Positions 16,311 to 26,996 are shown, counted from the stretch's first letter. The stretch is DNA of 64,000 nucleotides from Agromyces mariniharenae (GCF_008122505.1 NZ_VSSB01000002.1:1054001-1118000); one strand, 5' to 3'. Translations and numbers: made by a program. The notes: a model not told the origin generated them from the letters alone.

Positions 16311-17495
16311 TCAGGAGGTCACGGGGCTCGTCGGCGCCGAGACGTCGTACTGCGAGACGGTGTCGGGCGGCGCCGCCCGCATGAGCGTCGCGAGCACGTC
16401 GGCCTTGAACGAGGAGTCCTCGGCGCTCCCCCACACCACGCTCGCGCCGCCCTCGAGCTCGAGCCGAACGTCGTCGGCGGTGTCCGCCGTCGCGCGGACG
16501 AGCTGGGACCGGACGTCGGCCGGGAGGCTGCGCACCACGCCGGCCACGGCGCGGAATCCCTCGTCGGCCACTCCACCCTCGACCTCGATGAGCGGCTGAC
16601 CGGGCGGCCGCTCATCGAGGCGCTCGATCACGACGCCCGCGCCGTCGACGAGCTCGAGGCCCGAGCCGGTGTCGATCACGCCGACGGGCGTGCGCTCGAC
16701 GATGCGGACCACGAGCGTGCCGGGCGGGATGGTCTCGGTCGCGTACGTCTCGATCAGCGGGAAGCGCGCGAGCGCGGCGTGCACCTGGTCGCCTTCGATG
16801 AGCGGGAGCGGGGTGCCGAGCAGCGTCGCGAACGCGCCCTGCACCTCGTCGGCGGCGATGCGCTGCGCGCCTTCGACGCGCACCTCGCGGAGCGCCATGA
16901 GCGGCGAGTACGCGCCGATGCCGACGACGGCCACGACGGCGAGCACCGCGCCGACGGCGACCGCCCAGGTGATCCGGCGGCGCCGCGAGCGCTTGGTGAA
17001 GCGGCGCACCTCCTGGCGCTCGTAGCGCCGGCGCTCCCGTGCCGCGGCGGCGAGGGCGCGCTTCGCGGCGCGGGGGCTGCGCGGCGCGTCGGCGACTCCC
17101 TCGGCGCGATCGGCGAACGCGGCGGGACCGTCGACCGCGGGGTCGCGCGCATCGGCGGGGTTGCGCGGGGCGGCGGCATCCGGGAGGCCGGCGGGGTCCC
17201 GCAGGTCGGGCAGCACCTCGGTCGCGTTCGTCGCCGACGAGGTCCGTGGCACGGCACGCCCGGCACCCGTCGCACCCTCCGTGCCCGGGCTCGCGGTCGT
17301 CGTCGGCGCCCCGACGACCACCGGGATCGGCTCGGTCGACGTCCGGTCGGCATCGGGTGCGACTGGCGCGCGGCCGGCCCGTGACGCGACCGGGGACGTC
17401 GGGGCATCAGGTGCCGACGCGCCCTGGCCCCGCATCACTCCGTGGTCGGCCGCCCGCGGCGCGGGAGGCCGGTCGAAGCCCTGGGGGCGCTTCAC
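16311..17495 (-). CDS. ftsQ: cell division protein FtsQ (POTRA domain)
   Basis: FtsQ is a bitopic divisome scaffold that recruits FtsL and its partner to regulate septal synthesis. One transmembrane helix (about 176-195, ITWAVAVGAVLAVVAVVGIG) is followed by the extracytoplasmic POTRA domain (about 199-270, LREVRVEGAQRIAADEV). A beta domain ends at residue 394. The cytoplasmic N-terminus is unusually long, about 175 residues and Ala/Pro/Arg-rich, against tens of residues in many homologues. A GTG start 13 bases after murC is used; no better-supported internal start is evident. Order murC-ftsQ-ftsZ is canonical. Confidence 0.94.
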   Translation of the reverse strand: MKRPQGFDRPPAPRAADHGVMRGQGASAPDAPTSPVASRAGRAPVAPDADRTSTEPIPVVVGAPTTTASPGTEGATGAGRAVPRTSSATNATEVLPDLRDPAGLPDAAAPRNPADARDPAVDGPAAFADRAEGVADAPRSPRAAKRALAAAARERRRYERQEVRRFTKRSRRRRITWAVAVGAVLAVVAVVGIGAYSPLMALREVRVEGAQRIAADEVQGAFATLLGTPLPLIEGDQVHAALARFPLIETYATETIPPGTLVVRIVERTPVGVIDTGSGLELVDGAGVVIERLDERPPGQPLIEVEGGVADEGFRAVAGVVRSLPADVRSQLVRATADTADDVRLELEGGASVVWGSAEDSSFKADVLATLMRAAPPDTVSQYDVSAPTSPVTS

Positions 17496-17508
17496 GCGCG
17501 GCGCATCC

Positions 17509-18912
17509 TCACTCGCGCTCCCGCTCGAGCGAGCCGAGCAGCTGCGGCACGATGCGGTAGACGTCGCCGCAGCCCAGCGTGATCACGAAGTCGCCGTCGT
17601 GCGCGATCTTCGCGGTGTGGTCGGCGGCCTCCTGCCAGTCGACGATGAACGCGACCTTCGACGGGTCGGCGAAGCGCTCGCTCACGAGCGCGCCGGTCAC
17701 GCCGGGCACCGGGTCCTCGCGTGCGCCGTAGACGTCGAGCACGACGGTCTCGTCGGCGTACTGCTCGAGCACCTCGGCGAACTCCTTCGCGAAGGCCTGC
17801 GTGCGGCTGTAGGTGTGCGGCTGGTGCACGGCGATGATGCGGCCGTCGCCGACGACCGTGCGGGCCGCGGCGAGGGCGGCGGCGACCTCGGTCGGGTGGT
17901 GTGCGTAGTCGTCGTAGACGCTCACGCCGCCGACCGTGCCGTGCAGCTCGAAGCGCCGGCCCGTGCCGCCGAACGTCGCGATGCCCGCGAGCGCTGCGGC
18001 CGGGTCGTGGCCGAGGCCGACGAGCACGGCGAACGCGCCCGCCGCGTTGATCGCGTTGTGGCGTCCGGGGACGCGCAGGCGTGCCGTGTAGGACGCCCCC
18101 GCGTAGTCGATCGCGAAGGCCACGGGGCCGTCGGTCTCGACGGAGTGCACGCGCACCGTGGCATCCGCCGCCTCGCCGAACGTGACGACGTTGCCGTGGG
18201 AGAGCCGCTCTCGGACGCGCGTCGCACCGGGGTCGTCGGAGGAGATGACGACGAGCTCTCGAGCGCGGTCGCCGAAGTCGACGAACGCCTGCTCGAAGGC
18301 GTCGCGCGAGCCGTAGTGGTCGAGGTGGTCGGGGTCGACGTTCGTGATGAGCGCGATCGAGGTGTCGTAGAGCAGGAACGAGCCGTCGGACTCGTCGGCC
18401 TCGACGACGAACAGCTCGGCATCGCCCGCCGCCGAGCTCACGCCGAGGTCGGCGATGACGCCGCCGTTCACGAAGCTCGGGTCCTCGCCGAGCTCGAGCA
18501 GGCCCGTGACGATCATGCCCGTCGAGGTGGTCTTGCCGTGCGCGCCCGCGACCGACACGAGCCGCCGGCCGCCGATGAGCGCCGCGAGCGCCTGCGACCG
18601 GTGCAGGACGGGCAGCCCGCGCTGCAGCGCGAGCTGGTACTCGGGGTTGTCCTGCCAGAGGGCGCCGGTCACGACGACGGTGTCGACGTCGTCGGGGAGG
18701 TTCGCGGCGTCGTGCCCGATCGCGACCACGGCGCCGAGCTCGCGCAGCGCGGCGATGTTGGCGGAGTCGCGCACGTCGGATCCGGTGACCCGGTGCCCCT
18801 CGCCGAGCACGAGTCGGGCGATCCCGCTCATGCCCGAGCCGCCGATGCCGACGAAGTGCACGGCGCCGAGGTCGGCGGGGATCTGGGCGGTGAGGTCGGG
18901 CTTGATGGTCAC
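17509..18912 (-). CDS. murC: UDP-N-acetylmuramate--L-alanine ligase
   Basis: MurC adds L-Ala to UDP-MurNAc, the first amino acid of the peptidoglycan stem. The 467-residue protein has an N-terminal Rossmann glycine motif [10 protein letters not shown] (21-30), the ATP loop [10 protein letters not shown] (122-131), [11 protein letters not shown] in the central domain, and [11 protein letters not shown]. The GTG start at 18912 (V-T-I-K-P-D-L) has GAGGAAG upstream. The murG-murC gap of 107 bases is long for this cluster and holds an 18-bp palindrome. Confidence 0.97.
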   Translation of the reverse strand: MTIKPDLTAQIPADLGAVHFVGIGGSGMSGIARLVLGEGHRVTGSDVRDSANIAALRELGAVVAIGHDAANLPDDVDTVVVTGALWQDNPEYQLALQRGLPVLHRSQALAALIGGRRLVSVAGAHGKTTSTGMIVTGLLELGEDPSFVNGGVIADLGVSSAAGDAELFVVEADESDGSFLLYDTSIALITNVDPDHLDHYGSRDAFEQAFVDFGDRARELVVISSDDPGATRVRERLSHGNVVTFGEAADATVRVHSVETDGPVAFAIDYAGASYTARLRVPGRHNAINAAGAFAVLVGLGHDPAAALAGIATFGGTGRRFELHGTVGGVSVYDDYAHHPTEVAAALAAARTVVGDGRIIAVHQPHTYSRTQAFAKEFAEVLEQYADETVVLDVYGAREDPVPGVTGALVSERFADPSKVAFIVDWQEAADHTAKIAHDGDFVITLGCGDVYRIVPQLLGSLERERE

Positions 18913-18990
18913 GTGCGGCGGTTCTTCCTCGGGGCGATGGATGCGAAGCGATGCGTGCGGTGCGTTCGATGCGTGCCGGGCGGCGGCTCG

Positions 18991-19008
18991 CGGATGCCGC
19001 GGCATCCG
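18991..19008. repeat. 18-bp palindrome of the GGATGCCGC word in the murG-murC gap
   Basis: CGGATGCCGCGGCATCCG is a perfect palindrome built from two head-to-head copies of the dispersed word. It lies 12 bases after the murG stop, inside the operon, and is followed by a stretch rich in GCATC/GATGC repeats before murC. As RNA it would fold into a compact hairpin that could affect mRNA stability or murC translation. Confidence 0.7.
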
Positions 19009-19019
19009 CTCACACCACG

Positions 19020-20120
19020 TTACGCGCTGCCGGCCGAGTCGCCGGCACCCCCGCCGAGCGCCGCGTCGACGAGCGCCACCATGCGGTCGGTGCCGTCGCG
19101 GTGGCCGACGGATGCCGCGGCGGCGGCCATGGCGTCGACGCGGGTGCGGTCGCCGAGCAGGGGCACGAGCTCGGCGGCGACCCATTCGGGCGTGAAGTCG
19201 GCGTCGTCGACGAGGATGCCACCGCCCGCCCCGACGACGTCGGCGGCGTTGAACCGCTGCTCGCCGTTGCCGACCGGATACGGCACGTACACCGCGGGGA
19301 TGCCGAGCGCGGCGAGCTCGCTCACGGTCGCGGCGCCCGCGCGCGAGACGGCGAAGCCGGCCAGGGCGAGCGCGAGGTCCATGCGGTCGGCGTACTCGAC
19401 CATGCGGTAGCCCGGCAGGCCGGGGTCCTCGACGTCGGACGAGGCGCCCGTGATGTGCAGCACCTGCCATCCGGTGGCGACGAGCGCCGCGGCGCTCGCC
19501 GCCATGGTGCGGTTGATGCGCCGCGCGCCGAGCGATCCGCCGGTGGCGAGCAGGACCGGGCGCGCCGGGTCGAGCCGGTGGAGCCGCGCGGCCTCGTCGC
19601 GGAGCCCCGTTCGGTCGAGCGCCTCGATCTCGTTGCGGAGCGGCATGCCGACGACCTCCGCGCCCTTCAGCGGCGTGCCGCCGAACGCGACGCCGACGCC
19701 CGCCGCCCACCGCGAGCCGAGCCGGTTCGCGAGCCCGGGCCTCGCATTCGCCTCGTGGATCGCGACGGGCACGCCCGCCCGGCGCGCGGCGAGGTAGGCG
19801 GGCGTCGAGACGTAGCCGCCGAAGCCGACGACGACGTCGACGCCGCGCTCCTCGATGATCGACCGCACGTCGTCGATCGACCGGCGGAACCGCGACGGGA
19901 ACGCGACGGCCGCGCGGTTCGGGCGACGCGGGAACGGGACCTTCGCGATCGTGAGCAGCTCGTAGCCGCGCTGGGGCACGAGCCGGGACTCGAGGCCCTC
20001 GGCGGTGCCGAGCACGAGCACCTCGTCGTCGGGGTTCCGCTTGCGGAGCCGGTCGGCGACGGCGAGCAGCGGGTTCACGTGGCCGGCAGTCCCTCCGCCG
20101 GCCAGCAGGTACGTGGTCAT
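19020..20120 (-). CDS. murG: lipid II synthase MurG (UDP-GlcNAc transferase)
   Basis: MurG transfers GlcNAc to lipid I on the inner membrane face to make lipid II. The 366-residue GT-B enzyme has [13 protein letters not shown] near the N-terminus, [46 protein letters not shown] and the UDP-GlcNAc site [22 protein letters not shown]. Its ATG overlaps the ftsW TGA (ATGA), coupling flippase/polymerase and transferase. It precedes murC as usual. Confidence 0.98.
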   Translation of the reverse strand: MTTYLLAGGGTAGHVNPLLAVADRLRKRNPDDEVLVLGTAEGLESRLVPQRGYELLTIAKVPFPRRPNRAAVAFPSRFRRSIDDVRSIIEERGVDVVVGFGGYVSTPAYLAARRAGVPVAIHEANARPGLANRLGSRWAAGVGVAFGGTPLKGAEVVGMPLRNEIEALDRTGLRDEAARLHRLDPARPVLLATGGSLGARRINRTMAASAAALVATGWQVLHITGASSDVEDPGLPGYRMVEYADRMDLALALAGFAVSRAGAATVSELAALGIPAVYVPYPVGNGEQRFNAADVVGAGGGILVDDADFTPEWVAAELVPLLGDRTRVDAMAAAAASVGHRDGTDRMVALVDAALGGGAGDSAGSA

Positions 20121-21370
20121 CGCGCCGGCCGTCCGGCCGATCGGGCCGCGGCGCGGGCCTGCGCGCGAGCGGCGGCACGCACGGATGCCTCGGGGTCGCG
20201 CGCGACCGAGAGCACCACGCCGATCGCGAAGAGCGTCGTGAGCAGGGCGGTGCCGCCTGCCGAGACGAGTGGAAGGGGGACGCCGAGGACGGGGAAGACT
20301 CCGAGCACGACACCGATATTGACACAGGCCTGGCCGACCACCCACACGAGGACGGCCGCGGTGACCGCCTTGGCGAACGGCGTGCGGGCCGCACGCAGCA
20401 CGCGTGCGAACGCGATCGCGAGCAGCACGAACAGGCCGATCACGACGACCGCGCCGATGAGCCCGAGCTCCTCGCCGATGATCGCGAAGATGAAGTCGTT
20501 GTCGGCCGCGGGCAGCCACGACCACTTCGCCGTCGAGTTGCCGAGCCCGACGCCGAACACGCCGCCGTTCGCGAGCGCGAACCGGCCGTGCTGGATCTGC
20601 CAGCAGTCGTCGTTGTCGAACTGCGTGCAGTTCTCCTGCAGGAACGCGGTGATCCGACGCATCCGGCTGTCGCTCGACACCGCGACGATCACGAACACCG
20701 TGGCGCCGAGGAGCACGACGGGCAGCAGGAGCCGCAGGCGCACCCCGATGAGGAACAGCGCCCCGATGAGCATCGCGCCCATGATCATGACCGTGCCGAG
20801 GTCGCCGCCGATGAGCACGAGCCCGATCGCGGTGCCGCCGACGAGGAGGATCGGCAGGATGCCCCGGCCGAAGTCGTCGAGCAGCCCCTGCTTCTTCGTG
20901 ACGATGAGGCCCAGCCAGATCACGAGCGCGACCTTGATGAGCTCCGACGGCTGGAACTGCACCCCGCCGATGGCGAGCCAGTTCGTGTTGCCGCCGACCG
21001 TGATGCCGAGCGGTGTCGCGACGACGAGCAGCTGCAGCGCGCACGACACGAGCAGCAGCGGCCAGGCGGCCACCATCCACGCGCGTTCTGGCATCCGGCC
21101 CGCGATGAGCATGATCGGAACGCCGAACAGCGCATACAGGCCCTGCCGCTGGGCCTGCACGAAGAACCCGCCGTCCTCGAGGTTCGACTCGACCGAGGAC
21201 GACGACAGCACCATCACGAGGCCGAAGACCACGAGGAAGAGCGTGGTCCCGAGCAGCAGGAAGTAGTCCTTCGACTCGACGCGGAAGACGCGTCCGAGCC
21301 GGATGCGGGCGGCGGAGACGCCCGCGGCCTCAGCCTTCGGAGGTCGGGTCGTGCGGGGCGGAGTCGCCAT
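20117..21370 (-). CDS. ftsW: FtsW septal peptidoglycan glycosyltransferase (SEDS family)
   Basis: FtsW polymerises lipid II at the septum with FtsI. The 417-residue protein has about ten transmembrane segments from residue 35 on and a large extracellular loop. It ends with the SEDS region [23 protein letters not shown] start it at the ATG at 21370 because GGAGG lies eight bases upstream; an in-frame GTG at 21379 is possible. The start lies inside the last 41 bases of murD, so the two reading frames overlap substantially. The basic C-terminal tail (residues about 390-417) is cytoplasmic. Confidence 0.97.
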   Translation of the reverse strand: MATPPRTTRPPKAEAAGVSAARIRLGRVFRVESKDYFLLLGTTLFLVVFGLVMVLSSSSVESNLEDGGFFVQAQRQGLYALFGVPIMLIAGRMPERAWMVAAWPLLLVSCALQLLVVATPLGITVGGNTNWLAIGGVQFQPSELIKVALVIWLGLIVTKKQGLLDDFGRGILPILLVGGTAIGLVLIGGDLGTVMIMGAMLIGALFLIGVRLRLLLPVVLLGATVFVIVAVSSDSRMRRITAFLQENCTQFDNDDCWQIQHGRFALANGGVFGVGLGNSTAKWSWLPAADNDFIFAIIGEELGLIGAVVVIGLFVLLAIAFARVLRAARTPFAKAVTAAVLVWVVGQACVNIGVVLGVFPVLGVPLPLVSAGGTALLTTLFAIGVVLSVARDPEASVRAAARAQARAAARSAGRPAR

Positions 21371-22886
21371 CCGCCTCACCTCCCAGCCTCGCCCTGACCG
21401 CCTCGTGGAATCGCCGGCCTCGGTCGGCGTAGTCGGCGAACTGATCCATGGACGCCGCGGCGGGGGCGAGGAGCACGGTGTCCCCGTCTTCCGCCACGGC
21501 GGCGGCCAGCGCGACCGCCTCGGGCATCACCGTCTCAGTGTCGTCGGTGGCCACCTCGAAGAGGGGCAGCTCGGGCGCGTGTCGCCGGAACGCCGCGACG
21601 AGCGCGGCCCGGTCGACGCCGATCACGATCGCGGCGCGAAGGCGGCTCGCGTGCGCGGCGACGAGCGCGTCCGCGTCGACGCCCTTCAGCAGGCCGCCCA
21701 CGATCCAGACGACGCGGCCGAACGCGCGCAGCGACGCCTCGGCCGCGTGCGGGTTGGTGGCCTTCGAGTCGTCGATCCAGCGGATGCCGCCGGCCACCGC
21801 GACCGTCTCGATGCGGTGCGCGTCGAGCCGGAACTCGCCGAGCGCGTCGTGGATGACGCCCACGGGCACGCCGTAGGAGCGCGCGAGCGCGGACGCGGCG
21901 AGGATGTTCTGCACGACGTGCGGCGCCGAGAGCCCGCGCGGCTCGAGCTCGCCGACGGTGACGATCTCGAGCGCGGCGGTGCGCCGCTCCTCGAGGAACG
22001 CGCGGTCGCAGAGGATGCCCTCGACGACGCCGAAGTCGCTGGGCCCCGGCACGTCGAGGCCGAACCCGATGGCGCGGGCGCCCTCCTCGACGTCGGCCTC
22101 CTCGACCATGTGCATGGTCGCCTCGTCGGCGCGGTTGTAGACGCACGCGACCTTCGTGTTCTCGTAGACCGTGGCCTTCGCCGCCCGGTACGCCTCGGCC
22201 GACCCGTGCCAGTCGAGGTGGTCGTCGGCGATGTTGAGGCACACGCTCGCCCACGGATGCAGCGCCCCTGGCCCGGTCTTCGGGAGGTGGTGGAGCTGGT
22301 AGCTCGACAGCTCGACGACGAGCACGTCGAACCCGCCCGGGTCGCGCACGGCGTCGAGCACGGGCACGCCGATGTTGCCGCACGGCGCCGCGCGGAGGCC
22401 GTTGGCCGCGAGGAAGGTCGCGGTGAGCTGCACGGTCGTGGTCTTGCCGTTCGTGCCGGTCACGAGGATCCACTCGGCGGCGTTCACCTTGTCGCGCACG
22501 CGCCAGGCGAGCTCGATGTCGCCCCACACCGCGACGGCGTTCGCCGACGCCCAGTCGAGCACGGGGTGGTCGGGGTGGAAGCCGGGCGATGCGACGACGA
22601 GCTCGGGCGCGAACGCGACCAGCTCGTCGGGCACCGCGTCGAGGGGATGCCGCACGAGCCGCGCCCCGATGACCTCGAGGATCCGGGCGCGGTCGTCGTC
22701 GACGGCGGGCGCGAGCACCAGCACCTCTGCGCCGAGCTCGGTCAGCGTGTCCGCTACCGCGAACCCGGTGACGCCGAGCCCGAGCACGGCGACGCGCAGG
22801 CCCCGCCAGTCGGCGTTCCAACTCGTGAGGGTCTCGAGCCGGGCGGCGACGCCCGCGGTATCCGAGTCGGTCAACTCTGCAGCCAT
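21330..22886 (-). CDS. murD: UDP-N-acetylmuramoylalanine--D-glutamate ligase
   Basis: MurD adds D-Glu to UDP-MurNAc-L-Ala. The 518-residue protein has the N-terminal UDP-binding motif [14 protein letters not shown], the ATP loop [10 protein letters not shown] (142-151), [12 protein letters not shown], and [13 protein letters not shown] in the C-terminal domain. It is somewhat longer than the usual 440-500 residues. The ATG at 22886 lies 16 bases inside the end of mraY, and the 3' end overlaps ftsW, so the three genes form a nested overlapping set. Confidence 0.97.
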   Translation of the reverse strand: MAAELTDSDTAGVAARLETLTSWNADWRGLRVAVLGLGVTGFAVADTLTELGAEVLVLAPAVDDDRARILEVIGARLVRHPLDAVPDELVAFAPELVVASPGFHPDHPVLDWASANAVAVWGDIELAWRVRDKVNAAEWILVTGTNGKTTTVQLTATFLAANGLRAAPCGNIGVPVLDAVRDPGGFDVLVVELSSYQLHHLPKTGPGALHPWASVCLNIADDHLDWHGSAEAYRAAKATVYENTKVACVYNRADEATMHMVEEADVEEGARAIGFGLDVPGPSDFGVVEGILCDRAFLEERRTAALEIVTVGELEPRGLSAPHVVQNILAASALARSYGVPVGVIHDALGEFRLDAHRIETVAVAGGIRWIDDSKATNPHAAEASLRAFGRVVWIVGGLLKGVDADALVAAHASRLRAAIVIGVDRAALVAAFRRHAPELPLFEVATDDTETVMPEAVALAAAVAEDGDTVLLAPAAASMDQFADYADRGRRFHEAVRARLGGEADGDSAPHDPTSEG

Positions 22887-23968
22887 TCGAAGTAGAAGCT
22901 GCCGACGCCGGCCGCCACGAACAGGCCGGCGATGATCCAGAACCGCACGACGATCGTGACCTCGGCCCAGCCCTTGAGCTCGAAGTGATGGTGGATGGGA
23001 CTCATGAGGAACACGCGCTTGCCACCCGAGAGCTTGAAGTACGCGCGCTGCACGATGACCGAACCGGTCTCGATGACGAACAGGCCGCCGATGAGGAGCA
23101 GGAGCAGCTCGGTGTGGCTCACGATCGCGAGCGCCGCCAGGGCGCCGCCGAGCGCGAGCGAGCCGGTGTCGCCCATGTAGATGTGCGCCGGGTTGGTGTT
23201 CCACCAGAGGAAGCCGATGAGGCCGCCGACGATCGCGGTGGCCACGATCGCGATGTCGAGCGGATCGCGTACCTCGTAGCAGCGGTACGCGTCGCTCGGG
23301 TTGAGGTTCTCGCTGAAGCACGACTGGTTGAACTGCCAGAAGCCGATGATGACGAACGAGCCGATGGCGAGGATCGACGCGCCGCCCGCCAGGCCGTCGA
23401 GGCCGTCGGTGACGTTCACGCCGTTCGACGCGGCGACCGTGAGGAGGCAGATCCAGATCACGTAGAGGATCACGCCGACGATCGTGCCGAACACCATGAA
23501 GTCGAGCGGCAGGTCGCGGATGAACGAGATGCTCGTGTTCGCCGGCGTGACCGCGTGCTCGTTCGGGAACTGCAGCGCGAGCAGCGCGAACGCCGTGGCC
23601 ACCACGACCTGGCCGAGGATCTTCGCCCAGCCGCCCAGGCCGAGGCTCTGCTTCTTCCGCGTCTTCAGGAAGTCGTCGATGAACCCGACGATGCCGAGTC
23701 CGACCATCATCAGCAGGATGAGCATCGCCGACGCGGTCGGCGGCTCGCCGCTCACGAGGAACGTCGCGCCGAAGTACCCGAACAGGCTGCCCAGGATGAA
23801 GATGATGCCGCCCATCGTGGGCGTGCCGCGCTTGACGTGGTGGCTCTTCGGCCCGTCGTCGCGGATGAACTGGCCCCACCCGATGCGCGTGAATAGCCGG
23901 ATGAACAGCGGCGTGAGGAACAGCGTGAAGGCGAGCGACAACGCCCCGGCGGTCAGCAGTGCTCTCAT
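22871..23968 (-). CDS. mraY: phospho-N-acetylmuramoyl-pentapeptide transferase MraY
   Basis: MraY transfers phospho-MurNAc-pentapeptide to undecaprenyl phosphate, making lipid I. The 365-residue protein has about ten transmembrane helices and the family signatures [36 protein letters not shown] and [12 protein letters not shown]. The ATG at 23968 overlaps the TGA of a 21-codon mini-ORF that itself overlaps the murF stop. That is an unusual link between two genes normally coupled directly. Confidence 0.98.
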   Translation of the reverse strand: MRALLTAGALSLAFTLFLTPLFIRLFTRIGWGQFIRDDGPKSHHVKRGTPTMGGIIFILGSLFGYFGATFLVSGEPPTASAMLILLMMVGLGIVGFIDDFLKTRKKQSLGLGGWAKILGQVVVATAFALLALQFPNEHAVTPANTSISFIRDLPLDFMVFGTIVGVILYVIWICLLTVAASNGVNVTDGLDGLAGGASILAIGSFVIIGFWQFNQSCFSENLNPSDAYRCYEVRDPLDIAIVATAIVGGLIGFLWWNTNPAHIYMGDTGSLALGGALAALAIVSHTELLLLLIGGLFVIETGSVIVQRAYFKLSGGKRVFLMSPIHHHFELKGWAEVTIVVRFWIIAGLFVAAGVGSFYFEWLQS

Positions 23969-24030
23969 GCGAACGAATCTCCAGGTCGGCCGCCGAGCAG
24001 GCGGATCGTCAGTGCTGCCCCGCCGCTCAT
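23965..24030 (-). CDS. 21-codon mini-ORF between murF and mraY, derived from the murF 3' end
   Basis: The ATG at 24030 overlaps the murF TGA (ATGA), and its own TGA at 23965-23967 overlaps the mraY ATG (ATGA again). The last residues read [12 protein letters not shown], close to the murF ending [12 protein letters not shown]. At DNA level 34 of 40 bases match between 23965-24004 and 24027-24066 without gaps. The simplest reading is a tandem duplication of the murF tail that kept the stop-start overlap. Whether the peptide does anything beyond carrying ribosomes from murF to mraY is unknown. Confidence 0.55.
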   Translation of the reverse strand: MSGGAALTIRLLGGRPGDSFA

Positions 24031-24066
24031 GCGAACCATTCTCCCAGTCGGTCGCCGAGGAGGCGG
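23965..24066 (-). repeat. imperfect 40-bp direct duplication of the murF 3' end
   Basis: Copy one (24027-24066) is the true end of murF; copy two (23965-24004) runs up to the start of mraY. They are offset by 62 bases and identical at 34 of 40 positions. Both contain TCATGCGAAC, which supplies the overlapping stop and start codons. Confidence 0.85.
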
Positions 24067-25439
24067 AGACCCGCCGCGTTCGACGATTTCACGAGCACGG
24101 TGTCGCCCGGCCGGGCGATCGAGGTCACGAGGTCGAACGCCTCGTCGGCGCCCTCGACGTAGGCGGACTCGCCGTCCCACGATCCCTCGTTGACGGCCGT
24201 GATGTGCAGCCGCCGGGCGCCCGCTCCGACCACGACGAGCTGCGAGATGCCGAGCCGCACGGCGAGCAGGCCGATGCGGTCGTGCTCCTCGCCCGAGAAC
24301 TCGCCGAGCTCGCTCATCTCGCCGAGCACCGCGATGGTGCGCGTGCCCGGCTCCTGCACCTGCGCCAACGTCTTGAGCGCGGCCGCCATCGAGTCGGGGC
24401 TCGCATTGTAGGCGTCGTTGATGACCGTGACATCGTCGCGGCCGCCCATGACCTCCATGCGCCAGCGCTCGGCCAGCCTGACCGACTCGAGCGCCTCGAC
24501 GATCGCCGGGAGCGGCACGCCGAGCTCGAGCGCGGCGGCGGTGGCCGCGAGCGCGTTCATCACGTGGTGCTCGCCGAGCACCCCGAAGCGCACGCGAGCG
24601 GATGCCCCGCCGGGCGCCGTGATCGTGAACTCGGTGCCGCGCGCGTGCACGACGAGCTCGGTCGCCCGCACGTCGGCGCGTTCGCCGAGCCCGAACCACA
24701 CGACGCGCGCCGCGGTGACGCCGGACATCGAGGCGACCCGAGGGTCGTCGGCATTGAGCACCGCGACCTCGTCGGCCGTGAGCTCGGTCACCATCTCGGA
24801 CTTCGCCCGCACGGTCTGCTCGATGCCGCCGAACTCGCCGGCGTGCGCGAGGCCGACCTTCAGCACGATGCCGATGTCGGGGTGCGCCATGCGGACGAGC
24901 CGCGCGATCTCGCCGACGGCCGACGCGCCCATCTCGGCGACGAGGAACTCGGTGTCGTCGGTGAGCTCGAGCGCGGTGATCGGGCCGCCCACCTCGTTGT
25001 TGAACGACTTGCGCGAGGCGACGGTGTCGCCCTGCGCCGTGAGGATCTCGCGGAGCAGGTTCTTCGTCGTGGTCTTGCCGTTCGAGCCGGTGACGCCGAC
25101 GATCCGCAGTCGTCCGCGCGCCCGCACCCGTCGCACGACCTCGGTCGCGAGCGCGCCGAGCGCGTCGACCGAGTCGGCCACGATGACCTGCGGCACCGGA
25201 AGCTCGAGGGCGTGCTCGACGACGAGCAGCGCCGCGCCCTGCTCGACGGCGGCGGGCGCGAACCGGTGCCCGTCGTCGAACTCGCCGCGCTTGGCGAAGA
25301 ACACGTCGCCGGCGCCGACCTCGCGGGAGTCCGTGGTCACGGCGCCGTCGACGACCGTGTCGGTCGTGGCATCCGTGCCCTCGAGGTGCAGCGTGCCGTC
25401 GACCGCCGAGGCGATCTCGGCCAGGGTCAGGGCGATCAT
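24027..25439 (-). CDS. murF: UDP-MurNAc-tripeptide--D-alanyl-D-alanine ligase
   Basis: MurF adds D-Ala-D-Ala to complete the UDP-MurNAc-pentapeptide. The 470-residue protein shows the ATP loop [11 protein letters not shown] (116-126), the central [13 protein letters not shown] and [10 protein letters not shown] motifs, and [12 protein letters not shown] in the C-terminal domain. Its ATG overlaps the murE TGA (ATGA). The gene ends in [12 protein letters not shown], the segment that has been duplicated downstream. Confidence 0.97.
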   Translation of the reverse strand: MIALTLAEIASAVDGTLHLEGTDATTDTVVDGAVTTDSREVGAGDVFFAKRGEFDDGHRFAPAAVEQGAALLVVEHALELPVPQVIVADSVDALGALATEVVRRVRARGRLRIVGVTGSNGKTTTKNLLREILTAQGDTVASRKSFNNEVGGPITALELTDDTEFLVAEMGASAVGEIARLVRMAHPDIGIVLKVGLAHAGEFGGIEQTVRAKSEMVTELTADEVAVLNADDPRVASMSGVTAARVVWFGLGERADVRATELVVHARGTEFTITAPGGASARVRFGVLGEHHVMNALAATAAALELGVPLPAIVEALESVRLAERWRMEVMGGRDDVTVINDAYNASPDSMAAALKTLAQVQEPGTRTIAVLGEMSELGEFSGEEHDRIGLLAVRLGISQLVVVGAGARRLHITAVNEGSWDGESAYVEGADEAFDLVTSIARPGDTVLVKSSNAAGLRLLGDRLGEWFA

Positions 25440-26983
25440 GCGTCCCAGCCCGCCTCGCGCAATGCCTGCTTCGCGTCGTCTCTGGCTGAGTACGGGATCT
25501 TCACGCCCTTCACCTCGTGGTAGTCCTCGTGGCCCGGTCCGGCGTAGAGGATCGCGTCGCCCTCGCCGGCCAGTGCGACCGCGGCGCGGAACGCCGCCCG
25601 CGGATCGGCGATCTCGTGGATCTCGCGGTCGGGCACGGCCTCGCGTGCGCCGGCGATGAGCGCGGCGCGGATGGCGGCGGGATCCTCCCACCGCGGATGG
25701 AAGTCGGTGATGACGACGACGTCGGCGCCGCGCGCGGCGATGGCGCCCATCTCGGCGCGCTTCGTGGTGTCGCGGTCGCCGTCGGCGCCGAACACCATGA
25801 TGAGGCGGCCGGTCGTGAACCGGCGGATGGCGCCGAGCGTCTGCAGGAACGCGTCGGGGCTGTGCCCGTAGTCGATGTAGACCAGGGGTCCGCGCTCCCG
25901 TGAGATGCGCTCGGCGCGGCCGGGGATGTACGCGTCGACGCCGCCGTCGCGGTCGAGCACGTGCGTGATCTGCTCGAGGTCCCAGCCGGCCTCGACGAGC
26001 ATCACGACCGCGAGGGCGGCGTTCGCGGCCATGTACCAGCCGAGCAGCGGCACGCGGGTCTCGAGTCGCCGGCCGCCCTGGCCCTCGAGCACGAACGACG
26101 TGTGCGTCGCGGTCTCCTCGAGCACCGTGAGGCGCCAGTCGGCGTCGACCTCGGGGTTCGTCGAGAGCGTCGTGACCGGGATGCGCGACTCGGCGACGAG
26201 GCGGCGACCCCAGTCGGAGTCGATCGTCACGACGCCTCGGCGGGAGCGCTCGGGCTGGAACAGCTCGCGCTTCGCCTCGAAGTACAGGTCCATCGACGCG
26301 TAGTCGTCGAGGTGGTCGTGGCTGAGGTTCGTGAAGCCGACGACGTCGAACACGAGCCCGTCGACGCGGTGGCGCGAGAGCGCCTGCGCGGAGACCTCGA
26401 TGCCGACCGCGCGCACGTCGACCTCCTGCATGCGCGCGAGCAGGGCGTGCAGCTCGCTCGCCTCGGGGGTCGTCAGCGAGCTCGTGACCGCCTCGTCGCC
26501 GATGCGGCGCTCGGCCGTGGACGTGAGGCCGGCCACCACGCCGAGCTGGCGCAGGATGCCGTAGAGCAGGTACACGACGCTCGTCTTGCCGTTCGTGCCG
26601 GTCACGGCGAAGAGCGTGGCCGGGTTGTCGGCGGTGCGGTGGATCCATGCGGCCACCTCGCCGAGCGCGGCGCGGGCGTCGGGGGTGACGAGGATCGGCA
26701 GGCCCGACTCGACCGCGAGCTCGGCGCCCGCCTGGTCCGTGAGCACGGCGACGGCGCCGCCGTCGCGGGCGGCCCCGGCGAACGAGGCGCCGTGGGCGTT
26801 GCGGCCGGGCACCCCGACGTACAGGTCGCCGGGGCGGACGGCCGCGGAGTTGAGCACGACGCCGGTGACCTCGAGGTCGTCGATGTCGCCGCGCACGTCG
26901 AGGTCGAACGTCTCGGCGAGGCCGTGCAGCGATCGAGGGCTCGGATGCTGCGGCCGGAGGGCCGTTGGAGGCGATCCGGTCAC
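25436..26983 (-). CDS. murE: UDP-MurNAc-dipeptide--diamino-acid ligase MurE, atypical specificity motif
   Basis: MurE adds the third stem residue. The 515-residue protein has the ATP loop TGTNGKTSV (128-136), TTPEASELH, EVSAQALSRHRV and GADGDRDTTKRAEMG. Where E. coli and mycobacteria have DNPR (meso-DAP binding) it reads D-F-H-P-R in TDFHPRWEDP (426-435): the Arg is kept but Asp-Asn is Phe-His. Microbacteriaceae use cross-linkage type B walls with diaminobutyrate, ornithine, lysine or homoserine at position 3, so a non-DAP substrate is likely, though not provable here. The GTG start lies 13 bases after ftsI. Confidence 0.94.
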   Translation of the reverse strand: MTGSPPTALRPQHPSPRSLHGLAETFDLDVRGDIDDLEVTGVVLNSAAVRPGDLYVGVPGRNAHGASFAGAARDGGAVAVLTDQAGAELAVESGLPILVTPDARAALGEVAAWIHRTADNPATLFAVTGTNGKTSVVYLLYGILRQLGVVAGLTSTAERRIGDEAVTSSLTTPEASELHALLARMQEVDVRAVGIEVSAQALSRHRVDGLVFDVVGFTNLSHDHLDDYASMDLYFEAKRELFQPERSRRGVVTIDSDWGRRLVAESRIPVTTLSTNPEVDADWRLTVLEETATHTSFVLEGQGGRRLETRVPLLGWYMAANAALAVVMLVEAGWDLEQITHVLDRDGGVDAYIPGRAERISRERGPLVYIDYGHSPDAFLQTLGAIRRFTTGRLIMVFGADGDRDTTKRAEMGAIAARGADVVVITDFHPRWEDPAAIRAALIAGAREAVPDREIHEIADPRAAFRAAVALAGEGDAILYAGPGHEDYHEVKGVKIPYSARDDAKQALREAGWDA

Positions 26984-26996
26984 GAACCCAACTTTC

